Positions 8,645 to 17,220 of a DNA stretch of 33,540 nt are shown piece after piece. The first letter of the stretch is position 1. Each line of letters starts with the position of its first letter. A program made the translations under genes and the position numbers. The DNA is from Treponema sp. (GTDB taxonomy: Bacteria > Spirochaetota > Spirochaetia > Treponematales > Treponemataceae): NCBI GenBank assembly GCA_017961705.1, contig JAGCWT010000246.1, forward strand, positions 1 through 33,540, in the 5' to 3' direction. Under the pieces are notes generated by a model. It saw nothing but the letters and a program-made list of their open reading frames with translations, had not been told where the DNA came from and made no database searches.

Positions 8645-9610
8645 CTAGTTTTTCCCAAGATTCTTGACAGGCAAAATATTTTCCAACTCGCTGTCTATAA
8701 GAGCCGGTTTCTTTTCCTTGTCCTGGCCTGCAAAAATTTCTTCCATGGTTTCTAGGTAAAGACGGTCGCGGGTAACTGCGGGAGCCTTGCGGTATTCCTC
8801 GTAAACAGAATTGAAGCGGGCAACATCACCCTTTGCCTTGTTTACGCGCTCAGCAGCATATCCTTCTGCAACCTGAACCTTCTGGTCTGCTTCACCCTTT
8901 GCCCTTGGGATTTCTGCATTGTAGCGTTCCTTGCCCTCATTGATGTAGCGGTTCATGTCCTGAATGGCCTTGTTAACATCTTCAAATGCATCCTGTACGC
9001 CAGCAGGGGGAACAATGTTCTGAAGCTTTACGGCGGAAACATCGATTCCTATTCCAAGCTTTTTGTACTGGAGGTTCATCTGCTCAACGGCAAGATTTTC
9101 TATGTTAGTGCGCTCGTTGCTCATTACCTCAAGAATTGCGCGGTCACCAACAAGCGTGTTCACAACGGAGCGGCTTATGTCGCGGATGGTCTGCTCCTTT
9201 TCCTGAACTGTAAAAAGCCAAGCCTTGGGGTCTGTAATGCGGTACTGGATAATCCATTCAACGTCTACAATGTTAAGGTCGCCTGTGAGCATGGTGGATT
9301 CATTTGTAATGCCGTTCTTGTACTGGTTCACAGGGCCGCCGTGAGTCGTAACAAAACCAAACTGCTCGGTCTGGATTGCCTTTGGTCCCGGAACAACATA
9401 TTTTTTGTCTATGCCAAAGGGCAGCTTGTAGTGAAGGCCAGGGCCAAGAGTTTCGTAGTAGCGGCCAAACCTTGTTATGACGCACTGCTCGTCAGGATTC
9501 ACAATGAAAAAACTTGTAAACAGCATAATCACAAAAACAAAAGCTACCAAGCCCCAGACAACCCTTAGCGGGGTTAGGAAATTTTTTAACTGCTTTTTTT
9601 CCGTAGCCAT
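8645..9610 (-). CDS. hflK: HflK-type SPFH/band-7 membrane protein
   Basis: The protein has 321 residues and starts after a strong AGGAGG six bases from ATG. A short cytoplasmic leader is followed by a membrane segment (VVWGLVAFVFVIMLFTSFFI) and the SPFH domain (VNPDEQCVITRFGRYYETLG, GPGLHYKLPFGIDK). DVEWIIQYRITDPKAWLF and VVNTLVGDRAILEVMSNER are characteristic of HflK, as is LQNIVPPAGVQDAFEDVNKA. It lacks the long Gly/Pro-rich N-terminal tail of proteobacterial HflK, which is common outside Proteobacteria. It acts with HflC in the inner membrane. It begins 24 bases after the PG0541-like gene with no promoter visible between them. Confidence 0.93.
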   Translation of the reverse strand: MATEKKQLKNFLTPLRVVWGLVAFVFVIMLFTSFFIVNPDEQCVITRFGRYYETLGPGLHYKLPFGIDKKYVVPGPKAIQTEQFGFVTTHGGPVNQYKNGITNESTMLTGDLNIVDVEWIIQYRITDPKAWLFTVQEKEQTIRDISRSVVNTLVGDRAILEVMSNERTNIENLAVEQMNLQYKKLGIGIDVSAVKLQNIVPPAGVQDAFEDVNKAIQDMNRYINEGKERYNAEIPRAKGEADQKVQVAEGYAAERVNKAKGDVARFNSVYEEYRKAPAVTRDRLYLETMEEIFAGQDKEKKPALIDSELENILPVKNLGKN

Positions 9611-9634
9611 AAATTCCTCCTGTAAAATCTCCCC

Positions 9635-9931
9635 TTAGAATTCTTCTGCTGAACTTATAAAACACGCAATTCCTTCGGTCTTATAACTTTCACGCAGTTT
9701 GGAAACGATTTCCTTTATTTTTTCTGCTTCTTCTTCGCTGCAGAAAATAAGGTACATCATGTTAAGCTGAGGCCATACATCGTCGCCCAGATGGGGATTG
9801 TTGAATCCGGCACCGGTAACGTTGTTGAATTTTGTGTACCTGTGGACGATCCCCGCCTTGCTGAATTCAGAGATGAAGTCTTCGTCCAGAGCCTGGGAAT
9901 AAATTATTTCTATGCGGACTTTCTTTTCCAT
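9635..9931 (-). CDS. PG0541-like, PII-fold transporter-associated small protein
   Basis: This cytoplasmic protein of 98 residues has no signal or membrane segment. The alternating pattern (KVRIEIIYSQALDEDFISEF ... GAGFNNPHLGDDVWPQLNMM ... YLIFCSEEEAEKIKEIVSKL) matches the ferredoxin-like/PII fold, and the sequence resembles the PG0541 family, which is found next to RND pump genes in Bacteroidetes and spirochaetes. The gene starts six bases after the RND stop codon, so it is almost certainly co-translated with the pump. By analogy with other PII-like partners of transporters it may sense a ligand or regulate the pump; nothing in the sequence proves this. Confidence 0.75.
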   Translation of the reverse strand: MEKKVRIEIIYSQALDEDFISEFSKAGIVHRYTKFNNVTGAGFNNPHLGDDVWPQLNMMYLIFCSEEEAEKIKEIVSKLRESYKTEGIACFISSAEEF

Positions 9932-9937
9932 AATGCG

Positions 9938-12900
9938 CTACTCCTTATCCTCGGAACCAAAAAGATCCTGCTGATTCTTTAAGCTGTCCACTTTTTCTCC
10001 CCTTGCAAATGCGGCATTGCGTGCTGCCAAAGCCTTTGCACGGGCCTTTGCTTCTTTCTTGGCAGCCTTCTTTATGCGGCGGTTGTTTACAATGTAGTAA
10101 ACTGTTGGCATAAGGAAGAGGGTCATAAGTGAACCAAAGGTCATACCACCGAATACGGTAAGAGAGATTGGCTGCATTGACGCAGAACCTTCACCCGGGA
10201 AGAATGCCATAGGAGCAAGGGAGATAACGGTCGTAAGAGTTGACATAAGGATTGGGCGCAAACGGCTTCGGGCTGCTTCTACACAAGCGTCCTCCAAGCT
10301 GTAGCCCCTCTTTCGCAAAAGATTCGTGTAGTCAACAAGAACAATACCGTTGTTTACGATTGTACCAACAAGAACCAGAAGACCCATAATCGTTATAACG
10401 CTGAGCTGCTGGTGGGTAATAAGGTAAATCGTAAATACACCGATGAATGAAAGCGGAATCGTCATAATAACAATGAAGGGGTCAATAAGAGACTCAAACT
10501 GGCTTGCCATTACTACGAATACCAGAACTGCCGCCATGATGATGATTGCACCAAACTTAAAGACAGCTTCCATCATGTCTGCATAGTCACCGGAGAATGC
10601 TATAAGAACGTTTTCATCCTGAGGAATGTTGTCACTGATAAGCTTGTTGATTTCCTTCTGGATAACATCAAGAGACTTTCCGCTTGCTGGCTTAGCCGTA
10701 ACGTGGGCAATACGGGCCTGGGATTCGCGGTAGATTGTAACCGGAGCTTCGTTCTGCTCATAGTGGGCAAAGCTGCTCAAAGGAATCTGCTGACCCTGGC
10801 TGTTAACAACTGTAATCTGGTCAAGGTCTGCAAGCTTTGTCTTGTCACGCTCACTCATGCGCACAAGAATGTCTATGTCGTCTCCGTTCTTGGTGTAGCG
10901 GCTTGCTGTAGTTCCGTTGATTGCGGCTGTAATTTCACTTCCAACACCGTAAACGTTAAGGCCAAGTTCATACATGCGGTCGCGGTCAACAATAATTTCC
11001 GCCTGTGGAAGACCGTCTTCTACATCGCTAGAAACTTCTGTAACATAATCCTGAGCCTTTTCCTTAAGAAGCTTTTCTATCTGCGTTGCAGTTGAACGGA
11101 CAAGCTCAAGGTCATCGCTCTTTATGTCTATGCTCATTCCACCGGAGCCTGCACTGTTCATATTCTTGGAGAAGCTCAAGTCTGCTCCCGGGAACATGGT
11201 AAAGTATTTCCTAAGCTTTTCCTTGGCAGACTTTTCGTTATCCCAACCCGGCTGCCTTTCATCTACAGGGTAAAGGGAGAATACGATTCGTCCTGCATTT
11301 GACTCTGAACCTGATGAAAGCCAGGATGTACCGCCAACGGAAACCATCGTATATTTTACGCCCTTAAGTTCCTGACTTGCCATTGCCTGCATGGAAAGGA
11401 TCGTGTTTTCCGTAACGTCAAGAGGAGTTCCCTTGGGCAGGGCAAAGTCTATGGAAATCATGTTTGAAGCGGGTTCGGGCATAAAGATAAAACCAACAAC
11501 CTTGATTACGCCAAAGGAAATGATAAAGAGACCAATAAGGCTGAATATGACAAGCTTCCTGTGGCGAAGTACGCGCTTTACTCCGTGTGAATACCTTACG
11601 TCCAGGTTGTCAAAGAATTTGTCTGCAAAGCGGTTAAAGCGGTCCAAAGGCTTGTCGGTATTGTATTCATGAATTGAAATCTGCATGAACCGTGACGTAA
11701 GGGCCGGAACAAGTGCGATTGCAACAATAAGAGAGCTCATGAGGGAGAAGATGATTGTCCAAGCAAGGTCGTTGAACATCTGTCCCATGATTCCAAGCAT
11801 CTTCTTGAACATAAGCATAGGAAGGAAGATACAGACGGAAGTAAGGGTACTTGCCGTAATAGAAGTAATCATTTCCTTTGCACCAAGGACAGAAGCAACA
11901 CTGGACTTGGTTCCCTTTTGCCTGTAGGAGAATATGTTTTCTAGAACAACGATGGAGTTATCTACAAGCATACCTATACCCAGCAAAAGACCCGCAGTAG
12001 AAACCATGTTGATTGTAATGTCCATAAAGTACATGGCGAACAAGGTTATCATTACGGAAACCGGAATTGCAAGGGCTATGATGATTGTACTCCTAAGAGA
12101 GCGGAGGAAGACAATAAGAACCAAAACTGCAAGAATTGCACCGACAATAACAGAGTTTACAACTTCGCCGATTGTCTGTTCAATTGCATCGGTAGTATCG
12201 TATACTTCTACAATTTCTATGTCCGTTGGAAGGGCAGCTTTTATTGTAGGAATTGCCTTGTCTACCCTTCGTGCCGCCTGAACAGAGTTTTTGCCGCTCT
12301 GCTTCTGCAGCATGATAAGAACACAAGGTTCACCGTCAAGATAAGCGAGTGTGGAAACGTCCTTGTAACCGTCATAGATGTCTGCAATGTCACGGAGAAG
12401 GATTGTCTTAAGCTCAGGGGCATTCATTCCGTCGGAAGCAGCCATCTTGTAGGAAATTACTGTGTTGCGCAAATCCTCTATGCTCTGGTACTTTCCGTTT
12501 GTCTTTATGGTATAGTTCAAGTCTCCGCTTGTAATCTTTCCGCCGGAGCTCTGTATGTTCTGGGCGCCAATCATCTGGGCAACCTGGCTTACGCTAAGGC
12601 TGTATGCTTCAAGGCGGTCGCGGGGAATGTCTACGTTGATTGACTCTTCCCTACCACCGGTAACGTTTGCGCTTGCAATACCGTCCAGCTGCTCAAGGCG
12701 AGGCTGAATAACGTCTTCTGCATAGTCGCGGAGTTCCTCTGGAGTACGGTTTCCCTTTACCGCAAGAACTTTGATAGGCATCATGGATGGGTCCATCTGG
12801 ATTGTAAGAGGTGTTGAAGCGTCATCAGGGAGGTATGAACGCACAATATCTATCTTGTCTCGAATCTCGTTTGCAGACGTGTCCAGGTTTGTTCCGTAGT

Positions 12901-13186
12901 TGAATTCAAGAAAGATAATGCTCAATCCAGTGGATGACTGGGACTGCATCTTCTTTAATCCGCCAAGACCCGAAAGTGAAGATTCCAGCGTACGGGTAAC
13001 GCTCTGTTCAACTTCTTCTGGACCTGCATTGTTGTAGGTGGTATATACAATCATGTAGGGAAGATCCATGTTTGGGTACATGTCCATTGGCAGGTTCAGC
13101 GTACAGAAAATTCCCAGCGCAATAAGAATGAAGAAAATCAGCAAAGTTGTTACCGGCTTATGAACCGCTTTTTCTGATAAAGTCAT
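9938..13186 (-). CDS. RND-family efflux pump, inner-membrane permease (HAE1-like)
   Basis: The 1082 residues have the full duplicated RND layout: a first membrane helix near residues 13-33, a large periplasmic loop, a helix bundle from about 345 to 500, a second helix near 545, a second loop and a final bundle from about 870. N-terminal NLPMDMYPNMDLPYMIVYTT and GPEEVEQSVTRTLE are family hallmarks. The proton-relay helix reads GIGMLVDNSIVVLEN, so Asp409 is present but the second Asp of AcrB is Asn; the matching helix in the second half reads GTIVNNGIVLVDYTN, with no Lys. Both are usual in pumps of this branch. The C-terminal tail (about 1040-1082) is rich in Ala, Lys and Arg. An AAGGA site precedes ATG 13186. 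The substrate cannot be deduced. Confidence 0.95.
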   Translation of the reverse strand: MTLSEKAVHKPVTTLLIFFILIALGIFCTLNLPMDMYPNMDLPYMIVYTTYNNAGPEEVEQSVTRTLESSLSGLGGLKKMQSQSSTGLSIIFLEFNYGTNLDTSANEIRDKIDIVRSYLPDDASTPLTIQMDPSMMPIKVLAVKGNRTPEELRDYAEDVIQPRLEQLDGIASANVTGGREESINVDIPRDRLEAYSLSVSQVAQMIGAQNIQSSGGKITSGDLNYTIKTNGKYQSIEDLRNTVISYKMAASDGMNAPELKTILLRDIADIYDGYKDVSTLAYLDGEPCVLIMLQKQSGKNSVQAARRVDKAIPTIKAALPTDIEIVEVYDTTDAIEQTIGEVVNSVIVGAILAVLVLIVFLRSLRSTIIIALAIPVSVMITLFAMYFMDITINMVSTAGLLLGIGMLVDNSIVVLENIFSYRQKGTKSSVASVLGAKEMITSITASTLTSVCIFLPMLMFKKMLGIMGQMFNDLAWTIIFSLMSSLIVAIALVPALTSRFMQISIHEYNTDKPLDRFNRFADKFFDNLDVRYSHGVKRVLRHRKLVIFSLIGLFIISFGVIKVVGFIFMPEPASNMISIDFALPKGTPLDVTENTILSMQAMASQELKGVKYTMVSVGGTSWLSSGSESNAGRIVFSLYPVDERQPGWDNEKSAKEKLRKYFTMFPGADLSFSKNMNSAGSGGMSIDIKSDDLELVRSTATQIEKLLKEKAQDYVTEVSSDVEDGLPQAEIIVDRDRMYELGLNVYGVGSEITAAINGTTASRYTKNGDDIDILVRMSERDKTKLADLDQITVVNSQGQQIPLSSFAHYEQNEAPVTIYRESQARIAHVTAKPASGKSLDVIQKEINKLISDNIPQDENVLIAFSGDYADMMEAVFKFGAIIIMAAVLVFVVMASQFESLIDPFIVIMTIPLSFIGVFTIYLITHQQLSVITIMGLLVLVGTIVNNGIVLVDYTNLLRKRGYSLEDACVEAARSRLRPILMSTLTTVISLAPMAFFPGEGSASMQPISLTVFGGMTFGSLMTLFLMPTVYYIVNNRRIKKAAKKEAKARAKALAARNAAFARGEKVDSLKNQQDLFGSEDKE

Positions 13187-13222
13187 ATTTTATTCCTTCT
13201 ATATTATATTCATATATTCAGA

Positions 13223-14158
13223 CTATTCCGAAACAGAAACAATGTTTACGGCAGATCCGTCGTTCAAGAGTGACTGTCCCTTTACAATAATCAGGTCTCC
13301 GGCAGAAATTCCGTTGGTGATTTCAGTCTTGTTGTCAACCGTAATTCCTTCTGAAACGCTCCGAAGCTTTACGCGGGCAGGCTCACTTTCCGTCTTCTGG
13401 GAACTTACCACAAAGATGTAAGGCTTGCCGTCGCGCTGAACGATTGCACCAAGAGGAACAACGATTGCATTGTTTACGCTGTCGGTTATAAGCTTTACGC
13501 GGCCGTACATACCAACATGGATTCTGTCGTCGTTGGGTGAAAGGCGGAGCTTTGCATTCATTGTGCGGGTTGAAGTGTCCAGTACCGGGCTTATCTCCAC
13601 AACCTTTGCAGTAAATTCAACTCCGGGATATGCGTTAAAAGAAATGAAGGCATTCTGGTCCATCTTGATGCGGCTAACAAAACGCTCAGCAACGCTTATC
13701 TTTATTTCCAGATTGTCCGTCTGGCTTACGGTTGCAACAGCCATTGCAGGGGAAACCTGGGAACCGACGTTTGGTGTAAATGAAGTTACAATTCCGCTGA
13801 TTGGTGAGCGGACCGGGCTCTGGCTGTAGTACATACCGGGTGTGCTTGCGTCTACATAAGCAAGGACCTGGTTCTTGGCAACTGAATCACCAACGCTTAC
13901 CAGTATGCGGGAAATCTTTCCTGCCATGTCGGGCATTACGCTTACAGACGAAGCGGATGAAACGTCACCGCCAAATTCAAGGTATTCGTCAAGGTTACCC
14001 TTACCCACTTTAAGGGCATTTACGGCAAATACAGTTTCCTCATCTTCTTTCTTTGCATCGGATGCCTTTTTGGAACAGCCGGAAAAAGCGATTGTAAAAA
14101 GCAAAGCGGATGTGAGTACAAAAGATACACGCGCCGCCTGTGAAATTGTTCTATTCAT
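13223..14158 (-). CDS. RND efflux periplasmic adaptor (membrane-fusion lipoprotein)
   Basis: This 311-residue protein has a lipoprotein signal peptide ending FSGC (Cys28). Its domain order is that of HlyD/AcrA adaptors: a split lipoyl (biotinyl-like) domain made of VSVMPDMAGKISRILVSVGD and QSPVRSPISGIVTSFTPNVG, with almost no coiled hairpin between the halves, then a beta-barrel (LEIKISVAERFVSRI, GVEFTAKVVEISPVLDTSTR) and a membrane-proximal domain (VVPLGAIVQRDGKPYIFVV). The short hairpin is common in pumps of this branch. It links the inner-membrane permease to the TolC channel. The ribosome site AAGGAG lies seven bases before ATG 14158, and the gene starts 18 bases after tolC. Confidence 0.93.
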   Translation of the reverse strand: MNRTISQAARVSFVLTSALLFTIAFSGCSKKASDAKKEDEETVFAVNALKVGKGNLDEYLEFGGDVSSASSVSVMPDMAGKISRILVSVGDSVAKNQVLAYVDASTPGMYYSQSPVRSPISGIVTSFTPNVGSQVSPAMAVATVSQTDNLEIKISVAERFVSRIKMDQNAFISFNAYPGVEFTAKVVEISPVLDTSTRTMNAKLRLSPNDDRIHVGMYGRVKLITDSVNNAIVVPLGAIVQRDGKPYIFVVSSQKTESEPARVKLRSVSEGITVDNKTEITNGISAGDLIIVKGQSLLNDGSAVNIVSVSE

Positions 14159-14176
14159 AAAAAACTCCTTTTATAC

Positions 14177-15601
14177 CTATTTTTTCAGTTCAATGCCAAG
14201 CAGGGTTTCCAAATCCAAAAGAGAACTTATGTAGTTGTACTTCTGGTTTGCAAGTCCAAGTTTTGCCTGGTTCAGCTGGTTTTCTGCATCGCGAAGATCC
14301 AAAAGCTCGCGGGTACCGTTCATGTAGGCGGTTGCGCTCATGTTGTAGGAACGCTGCGCAAGGGTTACGTTCCTCTGCATGGACTGAATCTGCTCACGGC
14401 ACATCTTTAGGTTGTCCACTGCCTCCTGAATCTTCATCCTCTGGTTCTCGCGCACGTCCTGAAGGCTAAGCTCAAGCTTCTGTATGTTGGCCTTTAAGTC
14501 CTTAGCCTGCTGCCTGTTCTTTGACCAAGGGAGCATGTCCGAAAGTTTCCAAGCAAGAGTTACGCTAAAAGAACCGTTGTCCACCCAAGCGTCCTTGTCT
14601 CCCCAGTCGGCATCAAGCGCATCGGGAAGAACCGGCTGGTAGCTGTAGCTTAGTGCAAGTGCCGGTGTAAATGCCGCCATGTTTGCAGCACCCAACTGCA
14701 AGTTCAGCGTGTTGAGGGTTGCCTGCAAAGACTTGTAGTCCAAGCTGTCTTCAAGATATTTCTTCATAAGATCATCAGCGTTAAGGTCAACGTAGACAGG
14801 CTCTATGCTTCCGTCCAAGACAATATCAGTTCCAACCGGCATGCCAAGCAGGAAAGCAAACATATTCTTCTGCTGCTTAAACTGCAATTCAGCCTGCTCA
14901 ACTTCAGGAACCTTGTTCTGGTAAGTTACCTGTGCCTGCAAAAGGGCAAGCTCCGGTATACGTCCGTTGCGGAAGTTGGCAGAAGCCTGGGCACTCCTCT
15001 GCCTTGCGTTTTCAAGGCTGCGCTTCTGGAGGTCAAGGTTTTCCTGGGCAAGAAGAAGACCGTAAAAAAGCTTCTTTACGTTGGCAAGGGTTTCCTTCTG
15101 GCTTTTTTCCCAGCTTATTTTACCAGCCTCGTAGTCCGCCTTTGCAGCCCTTATGGAATTAACGTATGCCAGGCTAAGGTTAAGGCTTGCTGTTACGTTG
15201 CCCACCGCAGTCCAGTGCATGCTCTCCGTTTCCTTTTTCTCTTCAAAGGGAACGCCCATTGCATTCATAATAGGAGCCATTGCGTTTGCCTGTTTAATAG
15301 AAGATTCCACACTGTTGGCACGGCTCATAGTACCGCTCACCGTAACGTCCGGGAACAATACGTTCCAGGAATTTGCAGAAGCCCTTCTCTTTATGTCCAG
15401 GTCTATGTCCGCACTCTTTAGCGTACGGCTGTTTTTCTTTGCATAATCAACGGCAGAATCCACCGTAAGTGTCACCGTTTTTTGTCCATTCTCCTCTGCA
15501 TAAAGCTCTGTCGCAAGCACTGCAGGAGCAAGAAATGCAGACGCAAGCAAGCCAAGCGTAAAGGCAAAAGATTTTATTTTTTTATTAAATGCAGGATTCA
15601 T
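14177..15601 (-). CDS. TolC-family outer-membrane efflux protein
   Basis: The protein has 474 residues, the family's usual length. A signal peptide (KKIKSFAFTLGLLASAFLAP, cleavage probably soon after VLA) is followed by two repeats of long amphipathic helices that build the periplasmic tunnel: LTVDSAVDYAKKNSRTLKSA opens the first, and the second contains SVTLAWKLSDMLPWSKNRQQ. LENARQRSAQASANFRNGRI and LAQRSYNMSATAYMNGTREL are the expected TolC helix motifs. AGGAGG precedes the start, which overlaps the tetR stop codon in a TGATG arrangement, so it is translationally coupled to its regulator. It forms the outer-membrane exit of the adjoining RND pump. Confidence 0.93.
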   Translation of the reverse strand: MNPAFNKKIKSFAFTLGLLASAFLAPAVLATELYAEENGQKTVTLTVDSAVDYAKKNSRTLKSADIDLDIKRRASANSWNVLFPDVTVSGTMSRANSVESSIKQANAMAPIMNAMGVPFEEKKETESMHWTAVGNVTASLNLSLAYVNSIRAAKADYEAGKISWEKSQKETLANVKKLFYGLLLAQENLDLQKRSLENARQRSAQASANFRNGRIPELALLQAQVTYQNKVPEVEQAELQFKQQKNMFAFLLGMPVGTDIVLDGSIEPVYVDLNADDLMKKYLEDSLDYKSLQATLNTLNLQLGAANMAAFTPALALSYSYQPVLPDALDADWGDKDAWVDNGSFSVTLAWKLSDMLPWSKNRQQAKDLKANIQKLELSLQDVRENQRMKIQEAVDNLKMCREQIQSMQRNVTLAQRSYNMSATAYMNGTRELLDLRDAENQLNQAKLGLANQKYNYISSLLDLETLLGIELKK

Positions 15602-16872
15602 CAGAATTCCTCCTTTTTACCATAACTGAATATATTTCCGTCTTTCGTATAACTTACAACTCCGGTCATAAGCATCTTGTAAATTGCGCGGACAATCTCC
15701 GAATAAAATTCAAGGGGAAAACCGTGCCTGATTCCGTGGGCAAGAAACATCAAAGGCTCACCGAATGCAGTGCTCAGTATAAGGTCGCGGGCAAGCTCCT
15801 TGTGGGACTCGCTAAGACATGCCGGAAACTCAAAAGAATCCTTCTTTGCAAAAAGAATCTTCTTAAAGGAAACATGCTCAGGCGAATTAAAAATCTCGCG
15901 AAGCCTGTTGTCCCCATCATTACCGTCAACGCGCTGGAATTCAATCCACTTGCAGGCCTCAAGAATTTCGCTGCGCTTAAAAAAATAAATGGTCGTGGTG
16001 CAGACAATCGAAAAAATGCATTCGTCAAAAGTCTCGGTATCCCTTAGCGCAAGGGCCAAAATCCTTCCGAATTCAGAAAATTCACTTTCAAGAAGCGAAA
16101 GAATCATGTCTTCCTTGTTTTTATATATAGAATAGAAGGAACTTTTTGCCATGCCCAGTTCCGCCGCAATGGAATCCATGGTAAGCTCCGCATAACCTTT
16201 TTTTGCAACCACCGCAGAAACCGCCGCAAGCTTAGCATCCACCCCCCGCGCATTCATAACACAGGTAAGGCAGCCCTGCTCAAGGCTTTGCATCCGGCTG
16301 TCGGAAAGCAGGGAGACCCCCTTAAAAAGACCGCTGTGAATAAACTCCGCAGACCGCTTGGAATAATATGCCACGTCATTGTTTTCTTCCCGGTAAAAAT
16401 TCCAGATGTAAACAAATTCGAGCAGCTCCACGCAGACAAAAACCGCAGTATAGTAAAAGCGCTTGTTCTGAACAGAACCGTCGGGGGCAAAGACAGAGTC
16501 AAACATGCTCACCCCCCGCTTCTTTCCTTCAAACACAAAAGTATCCAACGAAAAATCAGGCGAAGTTGAGCGCAGGTAGTTTATGTATTCAGTGTGGCGG
16601 CAAAGAGTCTCGATTATAAAAGGCAGAACGGAGGAAGACTCGCCCTGGCTAAGCATGCCCTGAACTGCGGTTACCATGCAGGCAAAGCGGTCGTAGACGG
16701 TCTGCAAAAGGGTGTCTTCTAGCTCCTCGCGGTTTGAAAAGTGGCGGAAAATGGCAGCCTTGCTTATGCCAACCTCTGCGGCAATCTTTGAAAGAGAAAT
16801 TTTCTTTATTTTTCCGTTGCGGTAGAATGAAAATACCGCGCTTATTATCTTTTCTTTTGTATTCTCTGCCAT
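15601..16872 (-). CDS. Tandem (double) TetR-family transcriptional regulator
   Basis: The 423 residues are about twice the usual TetR length. Two complete TetR units are joined in one chain. The first DNA-binding head spans about 8-50 (KEKIISAVFSFY, then KISLSKIAAEVGISKAAIFR, HFSNREELEDTLL). The second spans about 213-256 (AKLAAVSAVVAKKGY, then ELTMDSIAAELGMAKSSFYS, IYKNKEDMILSLL). Each is followed by a helical ligand/dimerisation region. A single chain could bind a palindromic operator as an internal pseudo-dimer or bind two sites as a dimer. The gene is first in the efflux operon and lies immediately behind a promoter and an 8-bp palindrome, so autorepression and control of the pump is the natural inference. 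No clear Shine-Dalgarno precedes ATG 16872. Confidence 0.92.
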   Translation of the reverse strand: MAENTKEKIISAVFSFYRNGKIKKISLSKIAAEVGISKAAIFRHFSNREELEDTLLQTVYDRFACMVTAVQGMLSQGESSSVLPFIIETLCRHTEYINYLRSTSPDFSLDTFVFEGKKRGVSMFDSVFAPDGSVQNKRFYYTAVFVCVELLEFVYIWNFYREENNDVAYYSKRSAEFIHSGLFKGVSLLSDSRMQSLEQGCLTCVMNARGVDAKLAAVSAVVAKKGYAELTMDSIAAELGMAKSSFYSIYKNKEDMILSLLESEFSEFGRILALALRDTETFDECIFSIVCTTTIYFFKRSEILEACKWIEFQRVDGNDGDNRLREIFNSPEHVSFKKILFAKKDSFEFPACLSESHKELARDLILSTAFGEPLMFLAHGIRHGFPLEFYSEIVRAIYKMLMTGVVSYTKDGNIFSYGKKEEF

Positions 16873-16882
16873 GATGCGTATT

Positions 16883-16902
16883 GTTACCGAACAATCGGTA
16901 AC
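16883..16902. promoter_or_regulatory. Palindromic operator in front of the tandem TetR gene
   Basis: GTTACCGA (16883-16890) and TCGGTAAC (16895-16902) are perfect 8-bp arms around a 4-base spacer ACAA. The palindrome lies just downstream of the predicted transcription start and 10 bases before the tetR start codon, an ideal place for a repressor to block its own operon. That this TetR binds here is inference. Confidence 0.75.
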
Positions 16903-16910
16903 TAACAGTA

Positions 16911-16939
16911 AATATAGCGATAAAAAAAAGCAAAGTCAA
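16911..16939 (-). promoter_or_regulatory. Sigma70-type promoter of the efflux/hflKC operon
   Basis: On the minus strand, -35 TTGACT (16939-16934), a 17-base spacer and -10 TATATT (16916-16911). Predicted start of transcription is near 16904, giving a leader of about 30 bases that contains the palindromic operator. Confidence 0.7.
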
Positions 16940-17030
16940 TAGAATTCAGATTATTTTTGAAATTTGGACGGCAGGCCAACATTAAACTGTGCCCGGCACT
17001 CCGTGTCCGGTCAAACTCCGCGGCATTTTG

Positions 17031-17142
17031 TCCAGTAAAACAAGCAGCGCCAAGGACGGCGCGTCATTTGTTCGCGTAAGAAACTGGCAAGTTTTCGCCA
17101 GAAAACTTGCGGGATAAAATGCCACGGAGGGCATTTTATCCC
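17031..17142 (+). repeat. Three-hairpin dispersed element, copy 2
   Basis: Same order of structures as copy 1 read on its minus strand. GCGCC pairs with GGCGC (17047-17062). GCAAGTTTTC pairs perfectly with GAAAACTTGC (17087-17110). GGGATAAAATGCC pairs perfectly with GGCATTTTATCCC (17111-17142). The stems differ in sequence from copy 1 but keep full pairing (for example GTTAG/CTAAC against GCAAG/CTTGC), and the ACGGA loop of the third hairpin is shared. Confidence 0.7.
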
Positions 17143-17143
17143 G

Positions 17144-17220
17144 CTTTGCAGGGTTCCGCTTTCGCTCCAGCCTCCTCACTTCGTTGCGGTGGCCGGCTAC
17201 GCCGCCCTTCCAATCGGGCG
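17144..17220 (+). repeat. GC-rich dispersed repeat, copy A
   Basis: CTTTGCAGGGTTCCGCT is followed after about 40 bases by CTACGCCGCCCTTCCAATC. It shares the GGGTTCCG...CGCTCC...GCCGCCC.TCCAAT skeleton with copies at 19744, 27004, 30262 (minus) and 33390 (minus). This is the most diverged of the five. Confidence 0.55.

Noticed and set aside
15589..16047. 152-codon plus-strand frame across the tetR/tolC junction
   Set aside because: Antisense to the second half of the TetR fusion, which has clear domain evidence.
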